A DNA stretch of 64,000 nucleotides from Paenibacillus ferrarius (GCF_002027705.1 NZ_MBTG01000028.1:23590-87589), one strand, 5' to 3'. Shown: positions 19,701 through 27,544, counted from the first letter of the stretch. Numbers and translations are program-made. The notes: generated from the letters alone by a model not told the origin.

Positions 19701-21345
19701 CGGACCGATTCCTCAGCTGCAAGTGGGTGAAACCCTAGAGGCCATTGGTCTTTCAGGAAAGTATTCACAAGGTGACCGGATCCGGGTACGGGATACGAAG
19801 GAACTGAAAAAAGTAACGTCCATGCCAGTGAAAGTAACCGGAGTAACGCTGGACAAAGCAGCAGTAAGCTTAACAGTGGGAGCGCAAGAAACGTTGACAG
19901 CAGCAGTAGCGCCAATGGATGCGACGAACAAAGCTGTGAAGTGGAGCACGAGCGATAGCAAAGTCGCCACCGTAGTGGACGGAGTTGTGACTGCGATAAG
20001 CGCAGGAACAGCGACGATCACCGTGCAAACGGATGACGGATCATTCGAAGCTGCGACGGTTGTGACGGTTAGCAGTAAGAACGAAGGAAATGGCGGTAAT
20101 GGCGGTAATGGCGGTAATGGCGGTAGTGGTGGTAGTGGCGGTGGTGGCAATAGTGGTGGCAATAGTGGCGGCAATAGCGGCAACAGCGGTACCTCTAGTC
20201 CATCTACGCCAACAACAACCCCTGAGGAACAGTCAGGGAAAGTAGTCATTTCTGCGGAACAGCTTAAATCGCAAGAAAGTGGAAAAACAACGATAGCAGT
20301 TAAATCCGATACGACAGAAGTGAAATTGCCATCCCATGCTTCTGAACTGCTTGGCAGCGGAAATCTGGTGATTAAGTCAGACAAGCTGGCGGTGGAAGTG
20401 CCGGCTAGTATTCTGAAACAGCTGGAGAGCAAGCTTACTTCGGAAGATCTTAAGGATAGCGCGATTTCGTTGAAATTGAGCCCAATCAACTCGGCGGAGG
20501 CCAAGACGATTATTGCTCAAAGCGAGCGTACGTCATCTGCGACAATTAAGCTGGCAGGCGAGGTGTATGAATTCAGTCTGTCGATCACCTCGGCAAACGG
20601 CAAAGTGGAGCAGCTAACGAAGTTCGATCAACCAATCGTGATTCGTTTGAAGGTAGATGCGAGTATTAATCAAAAGCTGGCAGGTATATTCTATATCTCT
20701 GATTCTGGAGAATTGACGTATATTGGCGGCGACTACAAAGATGGCGAGATAACAGCAGCCATCAGCCATTTTAGTAAATATGCCGTGCTGGAAGTGAAGA
20801 AAACATTCAAAGATGTGCCTGCGAGTCACTGGGCATTCAATGTGATTTCGGAGCTTACGGCTAAGCAGATGCTAAATGGAACTGGGGAATCAACGTTTGA
20901 ACCTTCTCGCTCAATTACGCGTGCTGAGTTTACAACGATGCTCCAAAACGTAATGAAATGGAGTGACGCGAGCACACTGGCGATCTTCTCCGATGTGCCT
21001 GCAACGGCTTGGTATGCGAAAGCTGTAGCAAGTGCTAATCAAGCAGGCATTGTTACGGGCAAAAGTGCCACCCAATTCGATCCTAATGGTCTCATCACGC
21101 GTGAGGAAATGATTACGATGACGATGAGAGCCTACGAGAAGTTTGGCGGTACGAAGGCTCAGGTTCAAAAGGACACCAGATTTGACGATATGAATCTCGT
21201 TTCTTCATGGGCCCAAGAGCACGTGCAGAAGGCTGCTAAACTGGGACTCATTCAAGGAAGGGCGCAAGGGCAATTTGATCCTTCGGGCATGACTTCCCGC
21301 GCCGAAGCGGCACAAATCATTTATAACTTACTTGGCAATAAATAA
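13741..21345 (+). CDS. Giant multidomain S-layer-anchored protein with PHP-type metallohydrolase domain
   Basis: A 2534-residue exported protein. A signal peptide spans residues 1-33 (KKWYSLIMTLVMLVTMAIPL). Visible domains in order: a discoidin-like/Ig-like N-region with two GTAGAVG repeats (~210-380); a lamin-tail domain (~390-590, FLELYNTTDQDINLNGW); an OB-fold domain (~690-890); a PHP/CehA-type metallohydrolase (~1095-1420, with HNHTNISHD, FSDHSHD, FNHPAMS and GEDNHDA supplying metal ligands); a CARDB-like domain (~1455); a ThuA/GATase-like domain (~1560-1830); a second OB domain (~1840-2025); a Big2 domain (~2030-2112); a Gly/Asn/Ser-rich linker (~2116-2150); and three SLH domains (~2354, 2415, 2480) that bind pyruvylated cell-wall polymer. 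The start has GGGAGGCG ten bases upstream. A phosphoesterase acting at the cell surface is the likely role; the substrate is unknown. Confidence 0.92.
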   Translation: MFQYISKHKKWYSLIMTLVMLVTMAIPLRPIGAETASTTLVKWDFANSTPTATEGISENLSKQVSVVGAGTLGYVAGASDKAATTTNWVADSSYWEAPFVTTGYTGIQLSSKQGSSNKGPKDFKVQYSLDHSTWKDVPNSAVVTANNFTSGVLSNLSLPSEVDNQSIVYVRWVVASTIAADGTAITSGGTSKIDDIVITGTSKNPSNTPQTAAPVAAKLSFPTLTNVKGTAGAVGSSVQVAVYFDDNALAGATTAAVDGSFDLTITNAQSKASVFITATENGKDPSNKVQVNLTVAPKTALPVASKITFPNVLTINGAAGAVTANSSVTINLADNSIAGSGTAGADGSFAISLTNPNSNTVVYVTAQEQGKTSSDKVAITLATLADSYKAGDIVFSQFYVNGGNSGAFYKTKFLELYNTTDQDINLNGWSVAYTAAGTMAFAAGKPLAGIIKAHGYYLIAGNTGATGAALPVKPDIDLGSGINPSASTGGAFVLAKKTDAVTGTADTDVIDLLAFTNASTTTFKNPLYWGQPFVATNLGSGTILRKTMEGSDPRGAVGSNNGWFTKDPSKDFVVNAPSSTSNPAEIIIRNSSYMISPVASKITLSTSGNTSQAVGTAGAVPGASTVKAYLENNGVVTSAAQVTAAADGSFTLSYTNSTNNPTVYLTHTDTQESKYTQIQVAGSNTQTSTIANLRKNDINGFPLSLGYTATIEGVITSTNGALGSELTSFYVQDATGGMNIISPISPAYEVKVGKKLRLTGHVVMTSGTTQFVPSTVTELGDDTAPVPVSIPLTALSSYATAEQLEGKFVSFKAKVTNIPASGPDYNVTVTDESDNTAIVSLLSTTGIDVAGGAVTLGETYTFTGIVKQAKITSPYTSGYMVMPRAASDILGELQIAHTPLTKAYIGVDTSFKASVKFADRVTVWYKGQLDAAYTPIALASADKLNYNGKIAAGSMPTGKLLYYMEAVNQSTTKSVGSSSAPITVDIVEDTDGPEYTDLLPLEGDELETKHPAISATLDDANGVDPASIRIYIDDLAHDFTSKAVITETRIKLVLTTADDLSAGEHTIILKGQDKLGNASTKSWKFKIAERFVGGNHYYGTTHNHTNISHDADGSPESALIAAKAHHYDFFAFSDHSHDIDSSLVGSDNVDHNGMPERTGGSNWALTKSLAKDYTKDGSFVVFPAFEMTSTTWGHSNVFGTSNFIDRVESGGKYQNLQSYYAWVLTYDNIVAQFNHPAMSANAFDNFIPYDKNVDRLFTMLEVGNGSGKYSYANAQDKFFSALDLGWHVAPTYGEDNHDATWGETKQRTVIVAKDLTQDSLMDAMRKKRVYFTEDPNAKLEVSASGWYMGSTTDSKTLDFQIVGSDSVLEQKSDPAYSYLKTVSNDNIAKVELITNGGRVIDTYVPKTDSTSFTWSPTVNVIGGQQWFVTRVTQKDGDRIYSSPIWSPVEPIAVKVSNVSAVEGAVVGGYDAPLKAGISNMGTVDVTNLTAHFYYDQVDAAHLIGDAQVASLKTNSSTTASVVWSKPPAGDHRVIVVMNSTDQDLGDNKFEQAFTVKPPLGKTILIDASKNNENTTKDTGTYKDNLKLFTTMMRQQGYTVAENTAAITDDTLKSAAVLYISHPSSSYGSAEIAAITKFVAQGGSLYLAEKSNYGGSNQNLNAILAGAGSSLMVNNDGVFDETADGNFWGTPLTSNFSVRAHPKPVSNNLTDFVPTIEYYSGSSVAKSDGKGNKVALTDTDALTILVRGNESTFQDAAQIKADSVAYNPRTPNGKAGPALTDVTGGSAIPLVASEIVGKGRIVVSGMNIFNDKQMDQTFNAKGNDPFAMNVMNWLSHLEPKVTPIGDARNLAEGTTVLVQGKVTTAAGNFFDSAYVQDETGGIMAFNEVPVGTLKLGDVVRVYGHIKIFENNTELEFDKFDNSIVKVSSGTPLVPKVVSTKDSISDAYQGQLVKVTGNVVARPDATTYVINDGSGEVMVFVDGYIINQSGPIPQLQVGETLEAIGLSGKYSQGDRIRVRDTKELKKVTSMPVKVTGVTLDKAAVSLTVGAQETLTAAVAPMDATNKAVKWSTSDSKVATVVDGVVTAISAGTATITVQTDDGSFEAATVVTVSSKNEGNGGNGGNGGNGGSGGSGGGGNSGGNSGGNSGNSGTSSPSTPTTTPEEQSGKVVISAEQLKSQESGKTTIAVKSDTTEVKLPSHASELLGSGNLVIKSDKLAVEVPASILKQLESKLTSEDLKDSAISLKLSPINSAEAKTIIAQSERTSSATIKLAGEVYEFSLSITSANGKVEQLTKFDQPIVIRLKVDASINQKLAGIFYISDSGELTYIGGDYKDGEITAAISHFSKYAVLEVKKTFKDVPASHWAFNVISELTAKQMLNGTGESTFEPSRSITRAEFTTMLQNVMKWSDASTLAIFSDVPATAWYAKAVASANQAGIVTGKSATQFDPNGLITREEMITMTMRAYEKFGGTKAQVQKDTRFDDMNLVSSWAQEHVQKAAKLGLIQGRAQGQFDPSGMTSRAEAAQIIYNLLGNK
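20088..20190 (+). repeat. Tandem GGT/GGC-rich triplet and 9-bp repeats coding the Gly-rich linker
   Basis: Repeats of GGTAATGGC and then GGCAATAGTGGT units encode Gly-Asn and Gly-Ser runs between the Big2 and pre-SLH regions. The tract is prone to slippage in 9-bp steps that would keep the frame and change linker length. Confidence 0.85.
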
Positions 21346-21365
21346 ATCATTTTACCGAAAGGGAG

Positions 21366-21410
21366 AGAGGGACCATTCCGAAAGAATGGCATCCCTCTTC
21401 CTTTTCTCTA
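21366..21410 (+). terminator. Terminator after the SLH protein gene
   Basis: AGAGGGACCATTC and GAATGGCATCCCTCT pair with one bulge around CGAAA, followed by a T/C-rich tract. It separates the SLH gene from the metal-type operon. Confidence 0.7.
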
Positions 21411-21439
21411 CATTATTTTAACTAAAATGGGGGATTTTC

Positions 21440-22651
21440 ATGTATAGGCAATTAGTGTCTAAAGGCCGGTTGGCGGTGTGTTTGATCGCCTTAGCTTTGC
21501 TTTTAGTCCTGCCATTCAAGCAAGCGGCTTATGCCCATGCGTATAGTGCAAGTTATGCTACGCTCGATCTAACCCAATCACAAACCCGCTTAACGTTTGC
21601 CATCGATGAGCTCTCTGTTATCGAATTGGCCGGTGGGGATACAGATAACAACAAGATGCTGGACCAAGCGGAGTTTGAGGGAATTCGCGATAAATTTGCA
21701 GATGTCATTAAACCTCAATTAACGCTGAAAATCGGTGGTCAAATTCAGGCTATGCAGCAAATTCAAAGCATTGTACTTGATCGGGAAGGCGATGCCTCCA
21801 AAGTGCTGCTAACTGCGATCTATCCGCCAGTACTCGCTTCACAGAACATTTCATTGAAGGATACCCTGTATCAAAATGATACGAAAACGAATTATGTTAA
21901 TTTATTGACGATTCATTACGGTACGCAGAGCAGCACAGCGGCCTTGTCGGCAGAGAACCGCAGCTGGGCGATGCAGCTGACGGATGCGGATTTTGCCAAA
22001 TTGCCGCCGGATCTGCAAAGCATGCCAGCTGCTGCTTCTCAGAAAGCTTCTTCGGCCACAGACGCAGGGAAATCGGTCGATAGCAAAGTGGAAACGGACG
22101 CAATATCCGGCTGGTACTCCTTTTTTATGCTGGGCATCCATCATATTCTTGGCGGTTATGACCATTTGCTGTTCTTATTTTCATTGCTTATCGCCAGACA
22201 GACTTACAAGCAATACGCCACTATGATTACGGCTTTTACAATCGCGCATAGTCTTACGTTAACCCTTACTGTCCTAAATATTATCGCAGTTCCTCCTTCT
22301 ATCGTGGAGCCGCTTATTGCGCTAAGCATTTGCTATGTGGCCATTGATAATATGGTACGCAAATCAGTCAGCTACCGCTGGCTTCTCACGTTTCTATTTG
22401 GCTTGATTCATGGTATGGGCTTTGCTGATATTTTGAAAGGGATGAACATTCCGAAGACCGAGCTGGCTACGGATTTAATCAGCTTTAACCTAGGGATCGA
22501 AACCGTGCAGCTGATCATCGTGGCCATCTTCATTCCGCTTTTGTACATGATGCACCGGGTCAAATATGCGAGGAAAATTGTGATTTCCGGATCTGCGCTG
22601 GCTTTGTTGTTAGGCGGGATCTGGCTGGTTGAAAGAGTGTTCGAAACGTAA
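21440..22651 (+). CDS. HupE/UreJ-family membrane protein with exported N-terminal domain
   Basis: A 403-residue protein. Signal peptide ~1-32 (ending QAAYAHAYS) with His33 close to the cleavage point. An extracytoplasmic domain of ~180 residues contains an EF-hand-like loop at residues 67-79 (DTDNNKMLDQAEF). From ~225 six membrane segments carry the HupE/UreJ signatures LGIHHILGGYDHLLFL, TAFTIAHSLTLTL and LFGLIHGMGFADIL, whose His/Asp residues are typical of nickel or other metal-linked permeases. It is the first of four same-strand genes with gaps of 39, 10 and 33 bases, so probably the head of an operon. Metal transport is inferred from family and neighbours. Confidence 0.85.
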   Translation: MYRQLVSKGRLAVCLIALALLLVLPFKQAAYAHAYSASYATLDLTQSQTRLTFAIDELSVIELAGGDTDNNKMLDQAEFEGIRDKFADVIKPQLTLKIGGQIQAMQQIQSIVLDREGDASKVLLTAIYPPVLASQNISLKDTLYQNDTKTNYVNLLTIHYGTQSSTAALSAENRSWAMQLTDADFAKLPPDLQSMPAAASQKASSATDAGKSVDSKVETDAISGWYSFFMLGIHHILGGYDHLLFLFSLLIARQTYKQYATMITAFTIAHSLTLTLTVLNIIAVPPSIVEPLIALSICYVAIDNMVRKSVSYRWLLTFLFGLIHGMGFADILKGMNIPKTELATDLISFNLGIETVQLIIVAIFIPLLYMMHRVKYARKIVISGSALALLLGGIWLVERVFET

Positions 22652-22690
22652 CATTATTCAAGTTGTATCATTCGTTAGGAGAGGGTCCTG

Positions 22691-23719
22691 TTGCAGCAAA
22701 TGGCAGTAACGAAAAAAACAAACAAGTCCAATGCTAACCTATTTGTTCTACTGTTTCTTCTAGGTATCGTTTCTCTCTATGTGTTTACGTATGAATCACC
22801 CGGGTCTGTCCTAAGCAGTCCCAAGCTCCAAGTGTTCAAGACGGTGTTCATTTCCATGATTATCGAGGCGATGCCGTTTATTTTGATAGGCGTGTTTGTA
22901 TCCGCGCTTTTGCAGGTGTATGTATCGGAGCAAATGATCCGCAAAATGATTCCTCGCCATCCTGTGCTGGGCATTCTAACGGCCAGTGTACTTGGTATCA
23001 TCTTTCCCATTTGCGAATGCGGCATGGTACCAGCGATCCGCAAGCTGATTCGCAAAGGCATGCCCGTTCATGTGGCGACAACGTTTATTCTTGTTGGTCC
23101 TATCTTGAATCCGGTTGTGTTCTGGTCCACTTGGACAGCTTTCCGCAATCGGCCGGAAATGGCCTTTTCACGTATGGGATTGGCGTTCCTATGTGCCCTG
23201 CTCATCGGGCTGATCGTATATCGGTTTGCAAAAGGCAACCCGCTGCGTCAAACAGCAAGCGATTTGCACAGTCATGATCACGAAGAGGATCATTCTCATA
23301 CACATGCAAGCAATAAAGTTGTAAGTGTCATGGGTCATGCAATTGAAGAATTTTTTGAAATGGGCAAATATTTATTGTTCGGCGCGTGTCTAGTTGCCGT
23401 TTTGATAACTTTCATCAGCCAAGAAAGCTTGGTATCACTTGGACAAGGCGCATGGAGCTCCAATTTCATGATGATGGGTCTCGGCTTTCTTCTGTCATTA
23501 TGTTCGACCTCGGATGCTTTTGTGGCTCAATCGTTCATGACCACCTTCTCCAAAGGTTCGTTGATTGCGTTCTTGGTCTTTGGGCCGATGCTGAATCTCA
23601 AAGGTCTTCTTATGATGCTGGCCGTTTTTAAAACAAAATTTGTTGTTCTATTAAGTCTGTTAGTTTTTGTGTTCGTCTATGCAGGCTCTATCATTCTAGA
23701 ATATACAGTACTGAAATGA
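22691..23719 (+). CDS. UPF0718/YraQ-type permease (YcgR-like)
   Basis: A 342-residue permease of the DUF318/ArsP_1 family. About eight membrane segments carry the hallmark PICECGMVPAIRKLIRKGMP and VGPILNPVVFWSTW, and later CSTSDAFVAQSF and GPMLNLKGLLMM. A cytosolic loop near residue 195 is His-rich (HSHDHEEDHSHTH) and is a likely metal-binding patch. The start is TTG with AGGAG nine bases upstream; ATG 22700 is an alternative. In Bacillus the homologous pair is YcgR/YcgQ, and the YcgQ-like gene follows here after 10 bases. Confidence 0.88.
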   Translation: MQQMAVTKKTNKSNANLFVLLFLLGIVSLYVFTYESPGSVLSSPKLQVFKTVFISMIIEAMPFILIGVFVSALLQVYVSEQMIRKMIPRHPVLGILTASVLGIIFPICECGMVPAIRKLIRKGMPVHVATTFILVGPILNPVVFWSTWTAFRNRPEMAFSRMGLAFLCALLIGLIVYRFAKGNPLRQTASDLHSHDHEEDHSHTHASNKVVSVMGHAIEEFFEMGKYLLFGACLVAVLITFISQESLVSLGQGAWSSNFMMMGLGFLLSLCSTSDAFVAQSFMTTFSKGSLIAFLVFGPMLNLKGLLMMLAVFKTKFVVLLSLLVFVFVYAGSIILEYTVLK

Positions 23720-23729
23720 GGAAAGACCT

Positions 23730-24659
23730 ATGCCGAAAAACTGGAACATAAAAGCCCTCCATCATTTTATCAAGTCCGGCATTCTTGCAGGGTTTGCAGG
23801 AGTCTTGCTGAAGCTGCTCCTTACAGGGGACATGCTGCTGTATATCGCACCGCACTTAATGCTCTATGTCGACATCGCAGTGTGCGGCTTAGTGATCATG
23901 ACTGCATTTCAAATCTATGTCGCTTTCCTATCTCTTAAGAAAAATGTCGTTGTCTGCGATTGCGGGCATGATCATTCCCATAGTCATTCCCATAGTCATT
24001 CTCATGAGCCTTCGCGCTCTTCTTGGTTGCATGTAGGGATTTACAGCCTATTTATTTTTCCGCTTATTTTGGCCACGATCTTGCCGAACACAGCTCTAGC
24101 CGGTTCAATGGCTCAAGGCAAAGGGATGAATGTTAGCGGCATTTCGGCCAAAGGGAAAGACGGCCCCGTTGAATTGGTCAGCATGAAGGGCGGCGTAGAT
24201 CCAGCCGTACAAAATATGTTCAAAACGAACGTGTACAATCGCGATTACGCGAAACTAGGCATGCGCTTGTACAATCAGGAAATGATTGAAATGAAAGATC
24301 AATGGTTTATCGAAAAGCTGCAAGCAATCAATACCTTTGTGGATAACTTTCAAGGGAAGAGTATTAAAATTACAGGTTTTGTTTATCGCGAAGAAGGACT
24401 TCCTGCCTCCCAATTTATTATTGGACGTATGGCGATGACGCACTGTATAGCGGACATCTCCCCTTATGGGATCATTACGGAGACACCGGATGCGGGCCAG
24501 TATCCCAACGATACGTGGCTAACCATTACAGGAACGATTGATCACACAGAATATCACGGGCAGAAAGTAATGAAGATTAACATTGAGCAGATTGAACCGG
24601 CAGTGGCTAATGCAGTTCCTTACGTGTATCCGGATTGGAATTTTGCCTCTGAATTGTAA
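23730..24659 (+). CDS. TIGR03943/UPF0703 family protein (YcgQ-like)
   Basis: 309 residues with three N-terminal membrane segments, a His-rich loop (CDCGHDHSHSHSHSHSHE, encoded by 12-bp tandem repeats near 23968-24005), and an extracytoplasmic C-terminal domain with FQGKSIKITGFVYREEGLP, FIIGRMAMTHCIADISPYG and DTWLTITGTID, typical of the family. It always pairs with the upstream permease type. The Cys and His clusters point to metal binding, but the chemistry of the family is not established. Confidence 0.87.
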   Translation: MPKNWNIKALHHFIKSGILAGFAGVLLKLLLTGDMLLYIAPHLMLYVDIAVCGLVIMTAFQIYVAFLSLKKNVVVCDCGHDHSHSHSHSHSHEPSRSSWLHVGIYSLFIFPLILATILPNTALAGSMAQGKGMNVSGISAKGKDGPVELVSMKGGVDPAVQNMFKTNVYNRDYAKLGMRLYNQEMIEMKDQWFIEKLQAINTFVDNFQGKSIKITGFVYREEGLPASQFIIGRMAMTHCIADISPYGIITETPDAGQYPNDTWLTITGTIDHTEYHGQKVMKINIEQIEPAVANAVPYVYPDWNFASEL

Positions 24660-24692
24660 GTGAATTTCTAGTCTTCTATGGAGGTGCCCTGT

Positions 24693-25550
24693 ATGGCGCT
24701 CAGTATTGGCAGTTTGGTTCTTATAGGTTTAGGTCTAAGTTATTTCCTTATAAATCTTTATAAATGGAATGCTGCGCTATCCAAGTTGGCTGGCAAGACG
24801 ATCATCACTCTGCTCGCAGCGATTGCTGGCTTGTCGGTAGGGATGCTGAGCATTCAAATGTTTGCCTACCAAGTTTATTTATCCCTAAGCTTATCCATTT
24901 TCCTGATGTTGGTTTTAGGTTACATGGCGGGTAGATTATGGGGCGTGTATGCGATATGGAACACTGTGCTGACGGGGATACTTGGAGCTATCGTGGGTGT
25001 TCGTTGTGGCATGATCTTCTATTTATCCGGCAAAGTGATGTTTGTTACGGATGTCATCGTAATGATCCTGCTGTTTTTACTTTTAAAAGGGATGGAGTGG
25101 CAGGCGGGTCTTTCCTCTCAAACAAAAAGCTCTAAAACGAACCTGCTTTCAGCAAGGCTTGCGACTTTATGCCTTTCTGTAATCGTGGCAGGAGCTGCTA
25201 TTGCCTTGCTTGTTCAGAAAGATCAGATCGTTGTTGGTCAGATTGGACAAAAAGAGACACAGGAAGCCGTCTATGAGGAATCGAACGATCTGCAAACCAT
25301 CAGAATTGAGTTGAATGCAGGGGGTTTTAACCCGAAGAATGTCAATTTTAAAAAAGCGACCATGATTAAAGCCGTCTTTGTCGTATCCGCGTTAAGCGAT
25401 GAAGGTTTAAAGTTGAAGTCGACGGACTTGCATATCGATGCCGTATTGAAGAAAGGCGACAATGTATTTCTGCTGAACAACCCGCAGCCTGGCACGTATA
25501 CGTACACGGTTGGCGATCAGAAGGCGACAGGCACTTTTACGATAAAATGA
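24693..25550 (+). CDS. Membrane protein with C-terminal cupredoxin-like domain
   Basis: About 285 residues. Five to six hydrophobic segments fill residues 1-170. The C-terminal ~85 residues (IRIELNAGGFNPKNVNFKKA to GTYTYTVGDQKATGTFTIK) have the EfeO/cupredoxin_1 beta-sandwich pattern. The usual copper Cys and Met are absent, so a type 1 copper site is unlikely; one His (DLHIDAVL) remains. An ATG at 24678 is upstream, but GGAGGTG at 24680-24686 fixes the start at ATG 24693. Last gene of the four-gene operon. Confidence 0.75.
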   Translation: MALSIGSLVLIGLGLSYFLINLYKWNAALSKLAGKTIITLLAAIAGLSVGMLSIQMFAYQVYLSLSLSIFLMLVLGYMAGRLWGVYAIWNTVLTGILGAIVGVRCGMIFYLSGKVMFVTDVIVMILLFLLLKGMEWQAGLSSQTKSSKTNLLSARLATLCLSVIVAGAAIALLVQKDQIVVGQIGQKETQEAVYEESNDLQTIRIELNAGGFNPKNVNFKKATMIKAVFVVSALSDEGLKLKSTDLHIDAVLKKGDNVFLLNNPQPGTYTYTVGDQKATGTFTIK

Positions 25551-25648
25551 AGTTGTCATATTGGACATATATGGATATAATTAGCTGAAATTATGTGCAA
25601 TTTGTTTGCTCATACTTTAATGTGAGAAGACGAAAGTGTGGGTTGCAA

Positions 25649-26659
25649 GTGTCCGAGGAACGCACCGATGATAAATTAGCGAGAATGATTGATGCTGCCA
25701 AAATGTATTATCAGTTGGATTACAGCCAGCAGGAGATTGCCAAAACGTTCGGAATCTCCCGTCCGACCGTTTCCCGTTTTTTGCAGCAAGCGAAGGATGA
25801 GGGGTATGTGCAAATTAAGATTAACGACCCCAGGGAGAACAACGAGCATTTAGCAAGGGAAATCGAAAAGAAATTCCAGCTAAAGAAAGCAGTCGTCGTA
25901 TCTGTTCCGCAATATCAGGATGCGATTGTCAAAAAGTACTTGGGTGAAGGTACTGCGCAATATGTATATGAAACGGTCAAGGATGGCGATATTATTGCCA
26001 CAACGTGGGGAACGACACTCTATGAAGTCGCGCTCAATCTGAAAGATAAACATCTGAAGGATGTTAAGGTTGTCCAGCTAAACGGTGGCGTCAGCCACTC
26101 GGAAACGAATACGTATGCCCATGAAATCGTTAATTTGTTCGGCAAAGCGTTTCATACCTCGCCTTATTTCATACCGCTTCCAGCGATTGTCGATCATTCC
26201 GTCGTGAAACATGCGATCGAAGCGGATCGTCATATTCGCAACATTCTTAATTTGGGCAAACAGTCCAACATTGCTATTGTAACGGTAGGGGCGCCAACGG
26301 AAGATTCCGTGCTGATTAAAGCCAATTATTTTACCGAATCCGATTTGAAAGTCATTTATGAAAAAGGTGCGGGAGATATTTGCTCTCGTTATATTGATAT
26401 ACACGGAAATATTTGTTCGGAAGAGTTGAATCAAAGAACAATTGGCATAGAATTGGAAGAATTAAAATGGAAAGAACAATCCATTCTGGTCGCTGGCGGT
26501 GCTAAGAAAGTAGACGGCATCTATGGTGCCCTGCAAGGCAAGTATGCGAACGTGCTGGTCACGGACCAATTCACAGCCAAATACTTGCTTGAGCGCGTCT
26601 GCCCAGTGCAAGAGGCGTCCGAAGAAGATATTGAAGATTTCATGAAGAAGGCTACCTAA
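25649..26659 (+). CDS. SorC/DeoR-type sugar-binding transcriptional regulator
   Basis: About 336 residues. The N-terminal helix-turn-helix (MYYQLDYSQQEIAKTFGISR, PTVSRFLQQAKDEGYVQIKI) is followed by the sugar-binding effector domain, with DGDIIATTWGTTLYEVA, LNGGVSHSETNTYAHEIV and the SILVAGGAKKVDGIYGAL ending of the SorC family. Bacillus DeoR, which senses deoxyribose-5-phosphate, belongs here. In-frame GTG 25595 and TTG 25643 are other possible starts; the upstream stretch looks like promoter DNA. No catabolic partner genes are adjacent, so the ligand cannot be inferred. Confidence 0.88.
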   Translation: MSEERTDDKLARMIDAAKMYYQLDYSQQEIAKTFGISRPTVSRFLQQAKDEGYVQIKINDPRENNEHLAREIEKKFQLKKAVVVSVPQYQDAIVKKYLGEGTAQYVYETVKDGDIIATTWGTTLYEVALNLKDKHLKDVKVVQLNGGVSHSETNTYAHEIVNLFGKAFHTSPYFIPLPAIVDHSVVKHAIEADRHIRNILNLGKQSNIAIVTVGAPTEDSVLIKANYFTESDLKVIYEKGAGDICSRYIDIHGNICSEELNQRTIGIELEELKWKEQSILVAGGAKKVDGIYGALQGKYANVLVTDQFTAKYLLERVCPVQEASEEDIEDFMKKAT

Positions 26660-26677
26660 TACCAGAAGTCTTAAAAG

Positions 26678-26713
26678 GGCCGTTAAGGAGATTGATTCCT
26701 TGACGGTTTTTCT
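26678..26713 (+). terminator. Terminator after the SorC-type regulator
   Basis: CCGTTAAGGA pairs with TCCTTGACGG (one G-U pair) across a short loop, followed by TTTTT. Confidence 0.85.
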
Positions 26714-26776
26714 TGTTGTGTTTGTTTTTCCGAAAAATTGGCATCCTAAAAGCATCACAAACTAAGGAGCTACAAG

Positions 26777-27544
26777 ATGCCACAAATACGGTCATATCTA
26801 TGGTTGTCCTGCCTACTCGCCTTGCTTAGCGGATGCTCTCAGCAGCCGAAGATTCATCAACAAGGAGTTCGGGAACATACGAACCTTGCTGCCGAGCGTG
26901 AAACTGACAATAAGATGTCGAATTGGAATCTAACAAGCAAAGATGCTGAACTCTACAAAGGAGATTTGGGTATCGGCCAGCCTGTTCGCACGAATCAAGT
27001 GAAGAGCTTAGAGGGCGGAGGCGAGAAACCTTCCATTCACTCTAACAGTTCTTCCTTGGTTCAAGTATTTCCCGATACTTCCATCGTTTCGAAGCCAGGC
27101 GGATTGGTTGAAAATGTGATTGATACAGCGATGTCTTATTTGGGGACCCCTTATGAATATGGTTCTGACCGCTCAGATCCCTCTTCCTTTGACTGCTCGG
27201 ATTTCACACATTGGTCTTATCTCTCTGCGCTTGGCATGGATTTGCCGATAGATTCTAGAAGCCAAGCTGCTTATGTAGAAACCTTTTCCAAAAGGAAATA
27301 TACGGATATTAACCAAGCGCAGCGGGGGGATCTCTTGTTTTTTATCAGCTACCTAGGCAACTCGCCTTCCGATTACCAAGGATTAAATGCGTCCCAGAAA
27401 ACCATCACCCATACAGGGATTTATTTAGGGGACGGTAAAATCATTCATACGGCCTCGCAGAAAACAGGCGGGGTTCGCATCGATCAAATTTTTGACAATC
27501 ATCTGCAATACCGCTTTGTTCTTGGCGGGGGAGTCTTGGACTAA
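26777..27544 (+). CDS. NlpC/P60 family lipoprotein (cell-wall endopeptidase)
   Basis: 255 residues. A lipoprotein signal (LALLSGC, Cys19-20 region) anchors it to the outer face of the membrane. The N-terminal 100 residues are low-complexity linker. From ~112 the NlpC/P60 domain shows the papain-like triad Cys140 (SSFDCSDF), His212 (THTGIYLG) and His224 (IIHTAS). Such enzymes cut gamma-D-Glu-diamino-acid bonds in peptidoglycan. Its target and timing are unknown. The gene is monocistronic. Confidence 0.9.
   Translation: MPQIRSYLWLSCLLALLSGCSQQPKIHQQGVREHTNLAAERETDNKMSNWNLTSKDAELYKGDLGIGQPVRTNQVKSLEGGGEKPSIHSNSSSLVQVFPDTSIVSKPGGLVENVIDTAMSYLGTPYEYGSDRSDPSSFDCSDFTHWSYLSALGMDLPIDSRSQAAYVETFSKRKYTDINQAQRGDLLFFISYLGNSPSDYQGLNASQKTITHTGIYLGDGKIIHTASQKTGGVRIDQIFDNHLQYRFVLGGGVLD

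Noticed and set aside
19713..20504. 263-residue minus-strand frame rich in Leu, Pro and Ser
   Set aside because: It is antisense to the Gly-rich linker and Big2 region of the SLH protein; the Pro/Leu runs simply mirror the Gly codons.
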